The position numbers were made by a program, and so were the translations under genes. DNA of 64,000 nt. Source: Bretschneidera sinensis (taxonomy: Eukaryota > Streptophyta > Magnoliopsida > Brassicales > Akaniaceae). The stretch spans positions 24,191,727 through 24,255,726 of the forward strand of contig CM043703.1 of assembly GCA_023935145.1 (NCBI GenBank), in the 5' to 3' direction. How positions within the stretch are numbered: the stretch's first letter is position 1; the number at the start of each line of letters is the position of its first letter. Positions 1 through 11,262 of the stretch are shown here, piece by piece. The notes beneath the pieces were generated by a model. The model saw nothing but the letters and a program-made list of their open reading frames with translations. It searched no databases and had not been told where the DNA came from.

Positions 1-647
1 TGGCAGCTTGAGGTGATTTCCCAACAAAACATAATTAGGGCTTCAACCAAGCCCTTACTAAAAGTTAGTTACACATAATAAAATAAAGGAAATAAGAAAC
101 CCTAGAGAGCTCTATTGAAGAGTTGTCAATTCTTCTTTGAAATCCCCCCTAGCCTTCGGCCTCCCAACCTAAAACTAAAACTATAAGGAAGCTCCCCTCT
201 CTGTGTTTTATAGGCCTATCTATAAGGCTTTGGAACATCTAGAAACTCTAAAACTCGGAAAACAAAACCCTACAATTATTTCCAAAATAGGAACTGTCGT
301 TTTACTGTTTACTGTCGTACATGTGCACTTGATCTTATATTGGTGTGCTCGAGCACAGGTGCACTCAAGCCTTCTCATTGCGCGCGAGTGCAGGTGCGCT
401 CGATCCTAGCATGGGCACTTGAGCGTTGTTGCGCTTGATCATAGTACTTGGTGCGCTCGATCGCACTAGGCATATACAAGCTTTTCCAGCTTTTGTTCTT
501 TGAGTTCCAAAATGCTTTTTTTTTCCTCCAAGAACCTACAAAAACATAGAAAACACAAAAAGAAGTAAAATAGAATAAAATACGCAGACTGAGAGCTTAA
601 CAAATGTAAATTAAAGGGTTTAAATATGAATATTTAAGCACTTATCA
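1..647 (-). mobile_element. LTR of an Athila-like gypsy element (gypsy-1 family), cut by window start
   Basis: This matches the right-hand part of the LTRs at 14248-15082 and 27396-28675. It shares the 'agggcttcaa..gccct' block, a GTGCTCGAG repeat zone at about 340-470 and the terminus that reads TTAAGCACTTATCA on the plus strand, so the LTR is on the minus strand. It ends exactly where copia gag sequence begins. GCAAC at 648-652 is the expected right target-site duplication; its partner lies outside the window. It could be a solo LTR or the 5' LTR of a full element. Confidence 0.85.
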
Positions 648-1146
648 GCAACCACATGGAGTGATGATGAAGAGGAAGAAACTTCGGACAATGAAGTTGG
701 ATATGAGGAGATTGCTAACCTATGCTTAATGGCAATCGACGATGAGAATGAGTTATTAACTTCTTCCCCTTTTAATAATAAATTGTTAGTAGTAGTGAAG
801 AGTTAATTGAAGTTATAAATGAGATTCATGAGGAATTGAAGAAATTCGATTCTAGGAATATCATCCTAAAAAAAGAAGTCTCATCTCTTTCCAAAGAGAT
901 GGAGGGCTTAAAGGAAGAAAAAGAAAAACTATCTTTCATGCTTTATAATACTTCACAAGATTTTCTAAAAAATGAAAATGATATTTTAAAGAAGAAAATA
1001 ATAGATTTGAATAGTACTATATCTAGACTTATGCTTGGAAAAGAAAAGCTAGATGAAGTGTTATCTAGCCAAAGGTTAAATGGAGGAAAATCTATCTTGG
1101 GTTATTCTATATTGGGAAAGCAAAAGTCAAAAGAAATTTGTTCATG
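648..1146 (+). pseudogene. gag C-terminal region of SIRE B
   Basis: The reading begins ATTWSDDEEEE and continues through an acidic stretch. It matches codon for codon the gag of the complete copy at 55587-56876. The N-terminal gag and zinc knuckle are missing because an LTR is inserted at 648. A frameshift near 780 splits the frame. The downstream part (from 836) is a Lys/Glu-rich coiled-coil-like segment with the repeating pattern LKKEVSSLSKEME. Gag would form the virus-like particle. This piece is too short and broken to act. Confidence 0.85.
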
Positions 1147-1779
1147 AAAACAAAATGTTTGAATGAAGCCTCCACCTCCAAGACCTCTAACAAGATTAAA
1201 AGTACTTATTCAATATATGCTAGTAGGTCTAAGAATGCAAATTTAAATTCTAATGCATACACTAGAATTAAGCCTCCTAGAAATACTCATGCTTATAGGT
1301 ATGCTAATGTTAGAAATAATCATTCAAAAAATACATATCCTAGGAGTAACCATCATGTGAATCCTAGAGATAATATGTATACTCATAACTTGCACACTAC
1401 ACATGAACATCTTAGGAATTATCATCATGTGTATTCTAGAAATAATATGTATGCTCACACCATAAGTGCACATCCTAGGAGCTACCATCATACATTTCCT
1501 AGTAATAACATGCATGTTCATAACTTTAATCATAGAAACATGTATCCTAGGAATGCTTATCCAAAGAACTATAGACATGCACAATTAAGAAATCCTAGAA
1601 ATTTCAATAACTATTATCCTAGGATTATGAATCATCAACATGTCTATAATTATAGAGCACCTTATAATGTTAAGAAGGTATGTGTCCCTAAAAGAACCAT
1701 ATTTTCTAGAACTAACCCCAAAGGACCTAAGAAATTTTGGGTACCTAAGAGTGCAATTGTGTATCCTTGTGTAATATAG
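1138..1779 (+). pseudogene. Asn/His/Tyr-rich gag-protease linker of SIRE B
   Basis: An open 213-codon stretch is dominated by degenerate repeats of the type YPRNNMYTHN, rich in Asn, His, Tyr and Arg. It overlaps the preceding frame by a few bases, so a frameshift lies here. The equivalent region of the nested copy (54960-55507, minus) has the same composition and position between gag and protease. It is low-complexity and has no catalytic motif. An RNA-binding or spacer role is only a guess. Confidence 0.7.
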
Positions 1780-1794
1780 ATATGTCTCCACACC

Positions 1795-2172
1795 AAGGAA
1801 AAATGTAACTATTGGTACCTTGATAGTGGATGCTCAAAGCATATGGCTGGTGATCAAAATATGTTCAAAGAGCTAACTCTAAAGGGTGGCGGACATGTCA
1901 CTATTGGAGATAACACAAAGATAAAGATCATTGGGCATGGAAAAGTTAGTAACGATTTCTTAACAATTGATAATGTATTATATGTGCAAAGCCTTAAGCC
2001 AAATGTACTTAGTATTAGTCGAATATGTGACAAAGGCAAAAAAGTCATATTTGAAACCTCTCATTGTCTAGTTATAGACATCAAGAGCAACAAAATCAAG
2101 TTTGATTTAAAATCTTTAAATTCGGAAAATGAAAAATGTTTTCCCACATTTAGTGAAAACCCATGGCTATGA
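1795..2172 (+). pseudogene. copia aspartic protease of SIRE B
   Basis: Translation gives WYLDSGCSKHMAGD, the Ty1/copia protease active-site signature (D-S-G followed by the conserved S-x-H-M). GGGHVTIGDNTKIKIIGHG and the PNVLSIS block of the family follow. In an active element it cleaves the Gag-Pol polyprotein. The frame ends at a stop at 2170-2172 where the family has Trp, so it no longer joins the integrase. Confidence 0.85.
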
Positions 2173-2660
2173 CATAGAAGACTTGGCCATGGCCATGTGA
2201 ATATAGATTTGCTTAAATCATTTCAAGACAAGATTTAGTCATTGGACTTCCAAAAATCAAATTTCAAAAAGATAAGGTGTGTGATGCTTGTCAAATGGGA
2301 AAACAAACTAGAATTTCTTTCAAATAAAAAAATATAGTCTCAACTACTAGACCATTGGAACTTCTACATATGGACTTGTTTGGACCAATAAGTATCATAA
2401 GTCTAGGTAGCCATAAATATGCTCTTGTTATTATTGATGACTATTCAAGATATACCTTTGTTATTTTTATTGCTTACAAGTTTATAGCTTATAAAGGATT
2501 TGTTAACTTTTGTAAAAAGGTTCAAAATGAAAAATGAATTTTTATTTCAAGCATTAGAAGTGATCATGGAAAAGAATCTGAAAACCAAAGCTTTTTAAAT
2601 TTTTGTGATGAAAATGGAATTGATCATAACTTTTCGACACCTAATTTAGCATTCTAGAAA
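2173..2660 (+). pseudogene. GAG-pre-integrase and integrase core N-terminal part of SIRE B
   Basis: HRRLGHGHVN (the His part of the HHCC finger) and CDACQMGKQTR (the Cys pair) are followed from 2355 by ELLHMDLFGP and IDDYSRYTF, with the first two catalytic Asp regions. SSIRSDHGKE then appears. The reading stops near FSTPN, where the family continues PQQNGVVER. At about 2660 the sequence jumps into RNase H, so the integrase C-terminus and nearly all of RT are deleted. Several stops are present. Confidence 0.85.
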
Positions 2661-2948
2661 ACCTCATTAGGAGACTATGGCATAAACTTTAAAAATATAC
2701 AAATTCATTAGGATAACACTAGTGCTATCAACTTGACCAAAAACTTCATTTAGCATTCTAGAACCAAACATATAGAAATAAGACATCACTTCATAAAAGA
2801 CCATGCTAAAAAATGTGATATAAGACTAGAATTCATTCCTTTAGAAGATCAACTAGCTAATATTCTTACAAAACCCTTAAGTGAAGATAGCTTTTGCAAG
2901 ATTAGACTATTGATGGTCCTGATAGACTATGATAGAATGTATGTTTGA
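2661..2948 (+). pseudogene. RNase H C-terminal fragment of SIRE B
   Basis: It reads DNTSAINLTKNF, HSRTKHIEIRHHF and LANILTKPLSE, the hallmark C-terminal RNase H / end-of-pol motifs of Ty1/copia (TKHIxxRxHFxRD and DxxTKPL). Two in-frame stops interrupt it. Pol ends at the stop near 2946. Non-coding sequence with the CCAGTCGACTGG array follows. Confidence 0.85.
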
Positions 2949-3108
2949 TTGCATCAACATTCATCATATGCATATTTGGCATCTAGTGAATGAGAATTAA
3001 CTCTTTTTTAATATATCTCTCACTCAAAATGGTATAAATAAACAATTTCGTGCTAAAATTCCAAGATAGAGCTCAAAATTTTAAATTTTCTGAAAGACCC
3101 AACCGACT

Positions 3109-3184
3109 AGTATATTGACCCCAGTCGACTGATATCCCACTACCCATTTTACCAGTCAACTCGTACAAAGCATCCAGTCGACTA
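3109..3184 (+). repeat. CCAGTCGACTGG-type palindrome cluster, first part, SIRE B pol/accessory-ORF spacer
   Basis: Four degenerate copies of the 12-bp palindrome CCAGTCGACTGG lie at 3109-3120, about 3121, about 3152 and 3173-3184, with 10-25 bp between them. Most deviations are C-to-T or G-to-A. The cluster is split from its continuation at 4822 by an LTR-like insertion. Confidence 0.8.
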
Positions 3185-3210
3185 GTGATTGGGGCATGAA
3201 AATGCACTTC

Positions 3211-4790
3211 AGATAGAGTTAATTATATGCATTTCTTAAGATTAATTTTGATTATTCATTGAATTTCTTGACAAGTGTGGTCCTTTGGAGAATTTTGTGT
3301 TTTAATGTGTTTTGCAGATTTAAAAAAACAAAAAAGCTTTAAACAAAAAAATATATAAAATATGTTCGAAAGAATCCACAACATTCGGACCAGTTCAGAG
3401 AAGGGAAACTGGGTTTCCCAAGAGGAATGCAATAAAACCCATCATTTCTAGACTGTTAAAGATAAATTGAGCATTTTACTAAGTCATGTTATCACTAGCA
3501 AAGGGTGAAAAGGAGTTTCACTAAATTTCCGGTACAGATCAGTCATTTTTACGGATTAAACTGTATTGATTCAAAAAGAACCAGGAGATAAGCCATATAT
3601 ACTTAGAAATATCCGGATGACTATTTTCTGGAGAATTTTACGGCTCATAAATATGATTTTTCTAGAGAAAGTTATGGCAGTTTTAATAGACAAATGTCAG
3701 GCTGTGCGTGATTTCAGTGTGGCAGAAGTGAATGAGCTATTAAATTCTAGTTTTTTTTTTTGGGATTTGCATGGCCTGGACAGTAGCACAACTGGACCAG
3801 TTCTGGATAGCAAAAACTAGGCCTGGACAGCAGCAAACACATGGCCTGGACAATAGCAGAACTGGGCCTAGACAGCAATAGAAGCACACAGCCTGAACAG
3901 AAACCCTAGGGTGACTTTTTTGTCTACAAACCCGTCTCCATACAGCTATATATAAGATTTTTTTAGACTTAGAGAAAAGAGGGTTGAACGGATACACATT
4001 GAATTTAGAGAGCTACCGTGATTATGTATTGTCGGCTAGGCTAAGTTTCAACCAAGGCGAAGAGATGAACTCCTATACATAGCAGGTTTGGCTTGTATTT
4101 AATTCAATATTTGTGTTTGTAACGTTAAATAATTATTTTGAGCCTGTTTCCTTTATTTAATATTGAAGTTGATGTTTTTGTGTGACAGACAATTATATTT
4201 TATTCTTCTATAGATTTTATTTAACTCTGATGATTGTTATTCTTTTTCTCCATATAAGTTTAGTCATGCTTCTCTTATGTGTAGAATTTAGGATGCAATT
4301 GATTTCGATATATTAATTATATATGATTGTCCTTTACTGCGTCATTGTCTCCGAATATATCGTCGATTTAGGATATCATATATTATTGACCGTTGCATTA
4401 CTTGTAAAAACAAGAAGGGGATTTCTCATAATAATTTACAAAACGAATATTTTTGGTGCTTTCACTATTATTTTCCAATTACTCATTTGGGATGTGAAAT
4501 GCGTAGTTGAGTTATAATTACTGAATTGATACAAGTTAAAGCTGAGAAATCTATAAGGGATTCTTGGACCCTTGTGTTTCTTATTATTGATTTTCTTTCA
4601 CTTAATTCAATTGCTTCATTTAATTCTCAATATTTTCTTAATATTAATTTTTAATTTTGTTTCCATTATTTTTTGCCTGAGACTTTGACTGTAGAACGTT
4701 TTCTTTGTGGGATGGACACCCCATTTTATACTGTTGCTATCGCATAGTACTGTTTGGGCGTGATTCAACTGGTACTACAAGACATTGTTT
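3211..4790 (+). mobile_element. old LTR-like insertion related to the gypsy-3 LTR
   Basis: From about 3505 it resembles gypsy 3's U3 ('gtttcactaaat..gtacagatcagtcattttt..aaccaggagat..cagttttaatagaca'). The distal part has a typical LTR tail ('tgtgggatggacaccc' at about 4708). It interrupts the palindrome array of SIRE B. I cannot fix its ends and see no clean TSD, so the limits are approximate. It has no coding content. It is probably a diverged solo LTR. Confidence 0.55.
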
Positions 4791-4821
4791 GGAGCCAAAA
4801 TTTGAAATTTTGGTGGCACAC

Positions 4822-4950
4822 CTAGTCGACTGGTATGGTTCACCCAGTTGACTGGTGTATTTCTGCCAGTTTACCTAGTCGACTGGTGTCCCGATCCACT
4901 CGACTGGTATGTCAAAAATTCTCCAAATTATGAAGGACTTGGTCGGCTGG
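4822..4950 (+). repeat. CCAGTCGACTGG-type palindrome cluster, second part, upstream of accessory ORF
   Basis: Variants CTAGTCGACTGG (4822 and near 4875), CCAGTTGACTGG, CCACTCGACTGG (4896-4907) and a degenerate GTCGGCTGG (about 4942) lie just upstream of a TATA box at 4962. The same cluster sits at 48830-49093 in the nested copy. Confidence 0.8.
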
Positions 4951-4961
4951 TATCACGATTC

Positions 4962-4969
4962 TATAAATA
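4962..4969 (+). promoter_or_regulatory. TATA box (TATAAATA) upstream of SIRE B accessory ORF
   Basis: TATAAATA occurs 12 bp after the last array copy and about 200 bp before the accessory-ORF ATG at 5172. The leader between them is CT-rich. The corresponding site in the nested copy (about 48809-48816) is degraded to TTTTATAG. The layout mirrors the LTR promoter, but promoter function is inferred. Confidence 0.5.
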
Positions 4970-5171
4970 GTCTCTTCAAATTTTTCAGTTTTCATTCTAT
5001 TTTTGAAAACCGTAAGCTTTCTCTCTTGAAAATCTTTGATTTCAGTCCAAAATCTCTCAAAACCACTCCACAGAAACCTCAATCCTATCCCAAATCATCC
5101 CCTTTTTTCAACTTCTCACCGTTGAAAACTCCATATTTACCAAAATCTTTCTCTAAAACGATTTTTCAAAA

Positions 5172-6396
5172 GTGTCTAAAAGAATACGCATCAAAACCAC
5201 CATTGGAGGACCTCACGCGCCTACAAGGCCTCGGTCTACAAAATCCTCGACATCAGATTCTAAAGGAAAGGGGGTTGCTGGTTCATCAAGCAAGAAGGGG
5301 CGGACTGAGCTTGATGACTCACTCTTTTGGAGCCCCCAAGCTAAGAGCAGGTATAACTTTGTCATACACCACAAAAGATCATGACGGGTAGATTCGTTGA
5401 TTTCGATTCTATTCTTCATGAAAACTTTGACATTTTACCTACTTTCGAGGTGATACACATGACACTACTTGTCAAGATGCACCAATATATTAACCTCGCC
5501 TGATTCACCAATTTTACGCCAACCTGGTAAAACCGAGTCCACTGGCTATTAGGTTTAAAACCAGCATAATGGGCATAGAATTTGAGGTGAATACTGACCT
5601 ACTGGTCAATATTTTGAGGATCCCTATAGGAGAGGTCCAATGGAGTCTGGATGGATGGCCAGATAACTTTGATTATGAGGAGGCGTGCTAGATTGTTAAG
5701 GGCGACCCTAACTTCATCTTTAGGCCCACTACATTTTACCAATGTAGTGATATGCCCCTCGACACAAAGCTTTTCAACCTCATCGTGAGTTAGACCATCA
5801 ACCCGAGACTCGGGAGTCGGGGCTATCTTTCTAAGATAGACATGGTATTGATCTAATATCTCAAAACAGAACACCATTTCAATATCTACCCCCTACTACT
5901 CATCAACATGATTAACAGTGAAGCGAATGACTCCGAGTGCCTCCCATACAGGAGGCTCATCACCCTGATCCTCCAACATTTTCGAGTCTCCTTACCCGCT
6001 TCAGAAGCTCAGGACATCGGCCCCAAAGACATCATCAATGTATCTTCTCTGAAGATGATTGGGTGCACTATCTAAGATCAGATTATCTACTCCAAGGTCG
6101 AGAGGAATATTAGGATTGGAGAGGGTGACAGTAGTGAAGAGGACGACAAGGTTCCTGGTGATGTAGCTCCTCCCACTGCTATGGACACTGACGCACGAGC
6201 ACCTAGCCCATAGTACGGTGGTCTTAGCGCTGGTTAAGTTGGATATAATGACATAGTTTAGGCTATGGCGAGCCTCCAGTTGTCCATGCAGTTCGGGTTC
6301 CAGAGCTTGAGCTCTTCTATAGATCACATGCATCACGACCTCTGCACACTTCGAGACGATTTCTAGTTACACCGGGAGCACACAGATGACTCTTTG
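5172..6396 (+). pseudogene. accessory ORF downstream of pol in SIRE B (env-position ORF), broken
   Basis: It starts MSKRIRIKTTIGGPHAPTRP and is homologous throughout to the minus-strand ORF 48597-47329 of the nested copy. The N-terminus is basic, Ser/Lys-rich and nuclear-localisation-like. Shared downstream blocks include FVIHHK/SVIRHK and DDSLFWSPQAK. After residue 70 the frame is broken repeatedly. The gypsy-1 insertion at 6402 removes the tail, which resumes at 28681. Its position matches the extra ORF of SIRE elements, sometimes called env-like. I see no signal peptide or membrane segment, so a non-envelope role is more likely. Function unknown. Confidence 0.65.
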
Positions 6397-6401
6397 GCTA
6401 T

Positions 6402-6812
6402 TGTTGGAGCGATTATCTACCTAAATAAATATGCAAATAACCGTTCGAGTTTTACTTACAAGTGCACAAGATCTGTGGTAGCATTGTGTGCAAGTGAGAG
6501 ATCATTTCCACAGGGATTGGTAAATTTCGTTTTAGAATTAGTTTCTTCAAGTTTAAAAAGAGAAATAGCAGTTTGATTGTGAGTAAATAACAATAATGGG
6601 AACATAGGACTACGATATCCATCCTAATTATACTTTCCCACTAAGTAAAGCTTCAATGCTCTAGCCTTATCATGAATATCTAATGGTTTCCAACCTAAGG
6701 GCTTGGTCCACACCTTAGGCTATTGATCTCCCTATGCAATGAGTTAGGCATGGTGTATACTCTAACTTTTTTCTCTCTTAAGGGATTTAGCATGGGTGTA
6801 TAGTGAGTTGTT
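6402..6812 (-). mobile_element. gypsy 1 3' LTR, distal part
   Basis: It starts TGTTGGAGCGATTATC and matches the first 411 bp of the 5' LTR at 27396. It breaks at 6812, where gypsy 2 enters with TSD TTGTT (6808-6812 and 14243-14247), and resumes at 14248. Confidence 0.9.
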
Positions 6813-8370
6813 TGATTACACCCAAAACATAACGCGGTATTTTAGTACAACTTTAGGGTGTCGATTCCATAGGGAAACAAGTTAACTACAAAGGAAGGTA
6901 TAAACTTTAATCCAAAATGATAAATCCAAATGAGTAAGGGAATCTGAAATTGATAGTGAAACAATTGTGTAAAGTAGATTGTGAAATATAATAGGGGAAC
7001 AACAAGGATCCGAGAATCCACCCTAGGTTCATTGCCCTAATCCTAACTTGATTCAATTGTTTTTATCTCGATTGCAAGTTTTACATCCCAAACACGCAAT
7101 CGGAAAATATTCAACTAAAGCACATGTATAAACCCTAATGTAATTGATATGAATTATTCTTTACTTTCAAGCACACATGGCCTAACTTATAAATTATCAA
7201 AAGACGATGGTATATCTAAATGAAAATACTACAGCAATGGACAAATCTATAAAAGAGATCTACCGAACTTAATCACACCCAAACAAATACTCATAAGAAG
7301 AGCATGACTAGACTTATATGGAAGATAAGCATGCAATCACTGGACTAACAAGAAATCTATTAATTAGATTAAAAAGTAAATCATAACAATGTTTAAATGC
7401 TAAAGCTCTATTACAACTTAATCAAGTAAGGGAAATAGAAACAACTACACCTAGGGATTCATCCCTTCGCCTTGCTTGGAGATTAGTTAGCCATGGGGCT
7501 CATGGTTGCACCCTTTGATGGAAGAAAAGTGGCTGCTTCCTTGAGTTTTCTAGGTTTTTGAATGCCTAATTACAAACCCTAAGTGGTCTATTTATAGTGT
7601 ACAAAGCCTAAGGGTGTTTTAGGGTTTGAACAAATCATTAAAGACCTAATTAGGGTCTAACTCGGAGAATGGGGTCTGTGCACGCGCTACGTCTTGGCTT
7701 AGTCGTGCTGCACCTTGGCTTTTGTCAAGTTTCTTGTGTGTGCGGTGGGGTGCACCTCAGCTTCTCTAGGGTACTCATCAGCCCTTCAAGGTGCACCTTA
7801 GTTGATCCAAGGTATGCCTCAGCCTGATGGCTCTTTAAGCTTCTTTTGGTCTTCCTTCTGAAGGGTGCGCCTCAGCTTCTCCAGGGTGCACCTTGACCTG
7901 ATGCTGTTCTGGAGGTCTGACCTCTGTCTACTAACACTGCCATAACTTTCTCTAGAAAAATCATTTTTATGAACCATAAAATTCTCAAGAAAATAGACTT
8001 CAAGATCTTTCTAAGAATATATGGCTCATCTCCTGGTTCTTCCTGCATTAATAAATTTTAAATTGCAAAGATGATTGATCTGTATGGAAATTCTGGCAAT
8101 CTAGTGAAAACTTCTTTCTTGGTTTCTCTTCATCTTGGCTCTATCACAACCATTCTCTCACTCAAGTATTCATTGAAGCTTCGTGTTTAAAATGATGATA
8201 GCTTTTCCATCTCTTTTAACTCAAGATACCTGAAAATGCACCGAAATAAGTTAATGCTCCAAGAATACCACTTTAGAGTTGTTAACGAATAAAAATGCAA
8301 TTAAAACCTAAATCAACCCTAAAGTGCGAACAAATAAGTACGATTAAGATGCATTTTATGGCTCTCATCA
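6813..8370 (-). mobile_element. gypsy 2 3' LTR
   Basis: TGATTACACCC..GCTCTCATCA on the plus strand is near-identical in layout to 12706-14242. It contains a TATA box (minus CTATAAATAG, 7588-7597). Upstream in minus sense it has a GGTGCACC repeat zone (about 7740-7900). Confidence 0.93.
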
Positions 8371-8382
8371 CAACCCCCAACT
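8371..8382 (-). other. gypsy 2 polypurine tract
   Basis: On the minus strand the sequence AGTTGGGGGTTG abuts the 3' LTR start TGATGAGAGCC. This is the expected plus-strand primer site. Confidence 0.8.
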
Positions 8383-10068
8383 AGCTTATTGCTAGTCCCT
8401 AGCAATTCAAGCGAAAACAAGAGATGAATTCTGCGGTGGGAATCAAAGTAAATGAAAAGCAATATTAGTGTTAACCAAGAGTAATTCACATTTTGTCTCA
8501 AAAATTTCTCATAACACATGGCACATAAAATCATTAAATTTCACCCAAGTCCAAAAGTAATCTAAACATCAATCTTAAAATTGTTATCGACTCTTAACAT
8601 CCATCTTAACACAATCCATTAATCCGAACATCCGGATTATTTTATGCATAAGATTCGTGAACACAAGTCTTGGCCTCTAAAAATTAATTTGTGTGACATC
8701 AATCACAGAAAAAACAAGCTCCATAGGCTCACTTTTCGAATCACTCTCCACTATTGTAGAAAAATCACACTACATTGGATCAATAAGTCTTTACTAAGCT
8801 TGTAACGTTAGGCTAAGGTAAAGGTTAAGAAAGAACGGGAAGGATTCAACAAGTAAAAGAACTTAATCTCTTAGTTTTGAACACAACTCTTTAAGCACTA
8901 GATAACTTACTTCAATACCCAACTCAAATCACAATTTTTCGAGCATTTCTTTCAACAAATCACCATTTTTTTTTTCTTTCTTTCTTCTTTCTTTGCCATA
9001 ATTCACTTCTTTTTTTATTTTGGCACATAAGACCATTCACCTCCTTTTGCATCAATTTTTTTTTTCTTTTCCATAACCCCCAACTTATCTCTTTTCATGT
9101 ATTTCGGCTATGGTAGTAATATATTTTTTTTCTCATACTTTCATCCTTACTCCTTTTTAGTACTTCTCAACAAATGTGTATAACTAAGTTCTTTTAAAAG
9201 GAAGGTAAGGATAAAATATTTTAGGCTCATAAAAGTGAGTAAATGGGCTATTGAAAGAAACAAGGCTCAAATTCTTTTTCAAGAAAAATGCTCAAATGGG
9301 TGACTAGTGATAAATATAGCAATGGTAAGTTTGGAAGGCTCAAACGGTTCAAAAATGGCCTATATCATATCCTAAGTAGTGTGCATCCTAGGAATTCACC
9401 TCAAGTGATTATCAAATAAGTTCTAGAGCTTGTCGAGACCGTAAAAGTATTCACAAAGCAATCACATATAAAACTTCTCTAAATGTTTTTAGACTAATCA
9501 TACAATCTTACCACAAATTAGAGTCTCAAACCAAATTAAGATTGACACTTAAATTATTCTCAAACTGAAGTAAGATTTAATTTCTTCTAAATGCTATATG
9601 CTATCTCAATTAAGTTCATATCATTGACAAGTGAATTAACTCTAAGGCTAACATAAAGCATGCAAAAAGAGAAAAATGATACCAAGCAGTTCAATGAAAA
9701 ACATGAAAAACAGGAATATGTTTACTCCACCCCCAACTTAAAGTAAGCATTGTCCTCAATGTAAAAGCAAAAGTTAAAGAAACTCCCTTTGTAGCCAAAA
9801 ATGCACAGAAGCTAAAAATTGTGCACCACCATTTGAATTGCTTCGTATATTTATCCTTGAAAAAGAAATATGAAAGTAAAACTGGAAAATAGAAAAATTA
9901 TAATAATAAACAAAAAAAAGAAATATGAAAAACAAAAAATAAAAGGATATATTGTGGGTTGCCTCCCATGAGCACTAAGTTTTACATCTTCGGCCAGACG
10001 TTGCACCACTCTCACTGTTTGCCTTGTTGTGGTACTGAAGATAAGGCTCCAATTTAATAGCCTTAATG
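8383..10068 (-). other. gypsy 2 3' non-coding region
   Basis: No convincing gene lies here. It includes a T/C-rich low-complexity stretch (about 8966-9075). A second PPT-like motif, TAAGTTGGGGGTGG (minus, about 9732), is preceded by the inverted repeat CATTGAGGACAATG. At 9957-10002 is the post-pol block 'cttagtgctcatgggaggcaacccac' type sequence (minus), shared with gypsy 1 (16488-16530) and gypsy 3 (21459-21510). Confidence 0.75.
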
Positions 10069-10419
10069 CTAATCTTTTGGCAAAGAATACTTAAAGTCCA
10101 CCGCATGTGGCTCAAGTGTTCTTGGTGTTGCCCACTCACTATCAGTAGTAAGATATTTGATTTTCACATCCATGTGACTTCTCTCAAGTGACTTCTCAAA
10201 GCATGGTTGCCATGATTTCTTAATAAATTCCTGTGACTTATCAAAAATATCAACAACATTAACGGCATGGGAATAAATTAAAGAATCATCGAACTTAAAA
10301 TTATTAGGAGGGAATTCCAAAGAGTTAGAATTATCTTTAGCATGCTCATCCTCCAAATTGAGCTTATCAACCACGTAAGTATCGAAACACTCATCCTCTT
10401 CATGTGGCTGTTTTGAGAC
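10069..10419 (-). pseudogene. post-protease segment of gypsy 2 polyprotein
   Basis: An open stretch of 101 codons from 10374 (MVDKLNLEDEHAKDN..) is in the same frame as the protease, separated from it by a stop at 10420. It is acidic and carries no RT motif. In autonomous Athila elements RT begins shortly after such a segment. Here the reading ends at YSLPKD and post-pol non-coding sequence follows, so this marks the left edge of the pol deletion. Confidence 0.65.
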
Positions 10420-11262
10420 TCAAAAAACATTTACCTCTAAAGTTCTATTTCCAAATGATAATGCCATTAGGCCATTCCTACAATTAATGAGGGCATTGGC
10501 AGTGGCAAGGAATGGTCTTCCAACTATCAAAGGAATTTTAGACTCCGTATTTACAGTAGAAACAGTATCTAAAACAAAAAAATCAACAGGATAGTAGAAA
10601 TTATCAATTTGCAACAAAACATCTTCTACAATACCGTTTGGTTTTCTTACCGATCTATCCGCTAATTGAAGTACTACGGAGGTTGGTTTGATCTCACCTA
10701 GACCGAGCTGCAAGTACATGAAGCATGGCATGAGGTTCACACTAGCACCCAAATCTAGCAATGCTTGGCCACAAGATTTGTTTCCAATTTGACAAGCCAC
10801 TATTGGACAGCCCGGATCTTTATATTTGGGCGGTGTCTTGCTGTCAATTATTGTACTTGCTTGCTCCATTAGGAATGTCGTCTTCTTCACATGGTGCCTC
10901 TTCTTGAGTGTGCACAGATCCTTGATGACTTTAGCATAGTTGGGAATCTATTTTATAACATGAAGAAAAGAGAGGTTAATTTTAACATGCTGAAGTTGTT
11001 CAAGAATCTCACATTTTGATGCTGAATTTATCTCCTTAGGTTTAAAGAGTGCTTGAGGGAAAGGCACCGGTGGAGAATAATCATCATGGGCCTTTTGTTC
11101 CTTGGGAGTTTCATCCTTGTTGCTCAAGTTTGACGGTAGAGTGGGACCATCAATTTTCTTACCACTACGGGTGATTATGGCATTAACCTCTTTAACATTT
11201 TGATTTCCAGGATTGGAGGTTTGTGCCATATGTTGTCCTCTTGGATTTTTTTGTGGCTGCAA
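10420..11262 (-). pseudogene. gypsy 2 gag C-terminus and retroviral-type aspartic protease
   Basis: The stretch from 11262 (MQPQKNPRGQHMAQT) has the Athila-type EVNAIITRSGKK block and a Pro-rich FPQALFKPK segment. After one stop at about 10948, the part from 10890 has the protease motif ALLDLGASVNLMP (catalytic D in DLGAS) and flap-like and ILGRPFL-type IVGRPFLATA motifs. It would process the polyprotein. The whole run shares one frame with upstream gag, so the breaks are nonsense changes and not indels. Confidence 0.85.

Noticed and set aside
5172..6396. Possible retroviral envelope gene
   Set aside because: No signal peptide, fusion peptide or transmembrane stretch can be seen in either copy; only its position resembles env.
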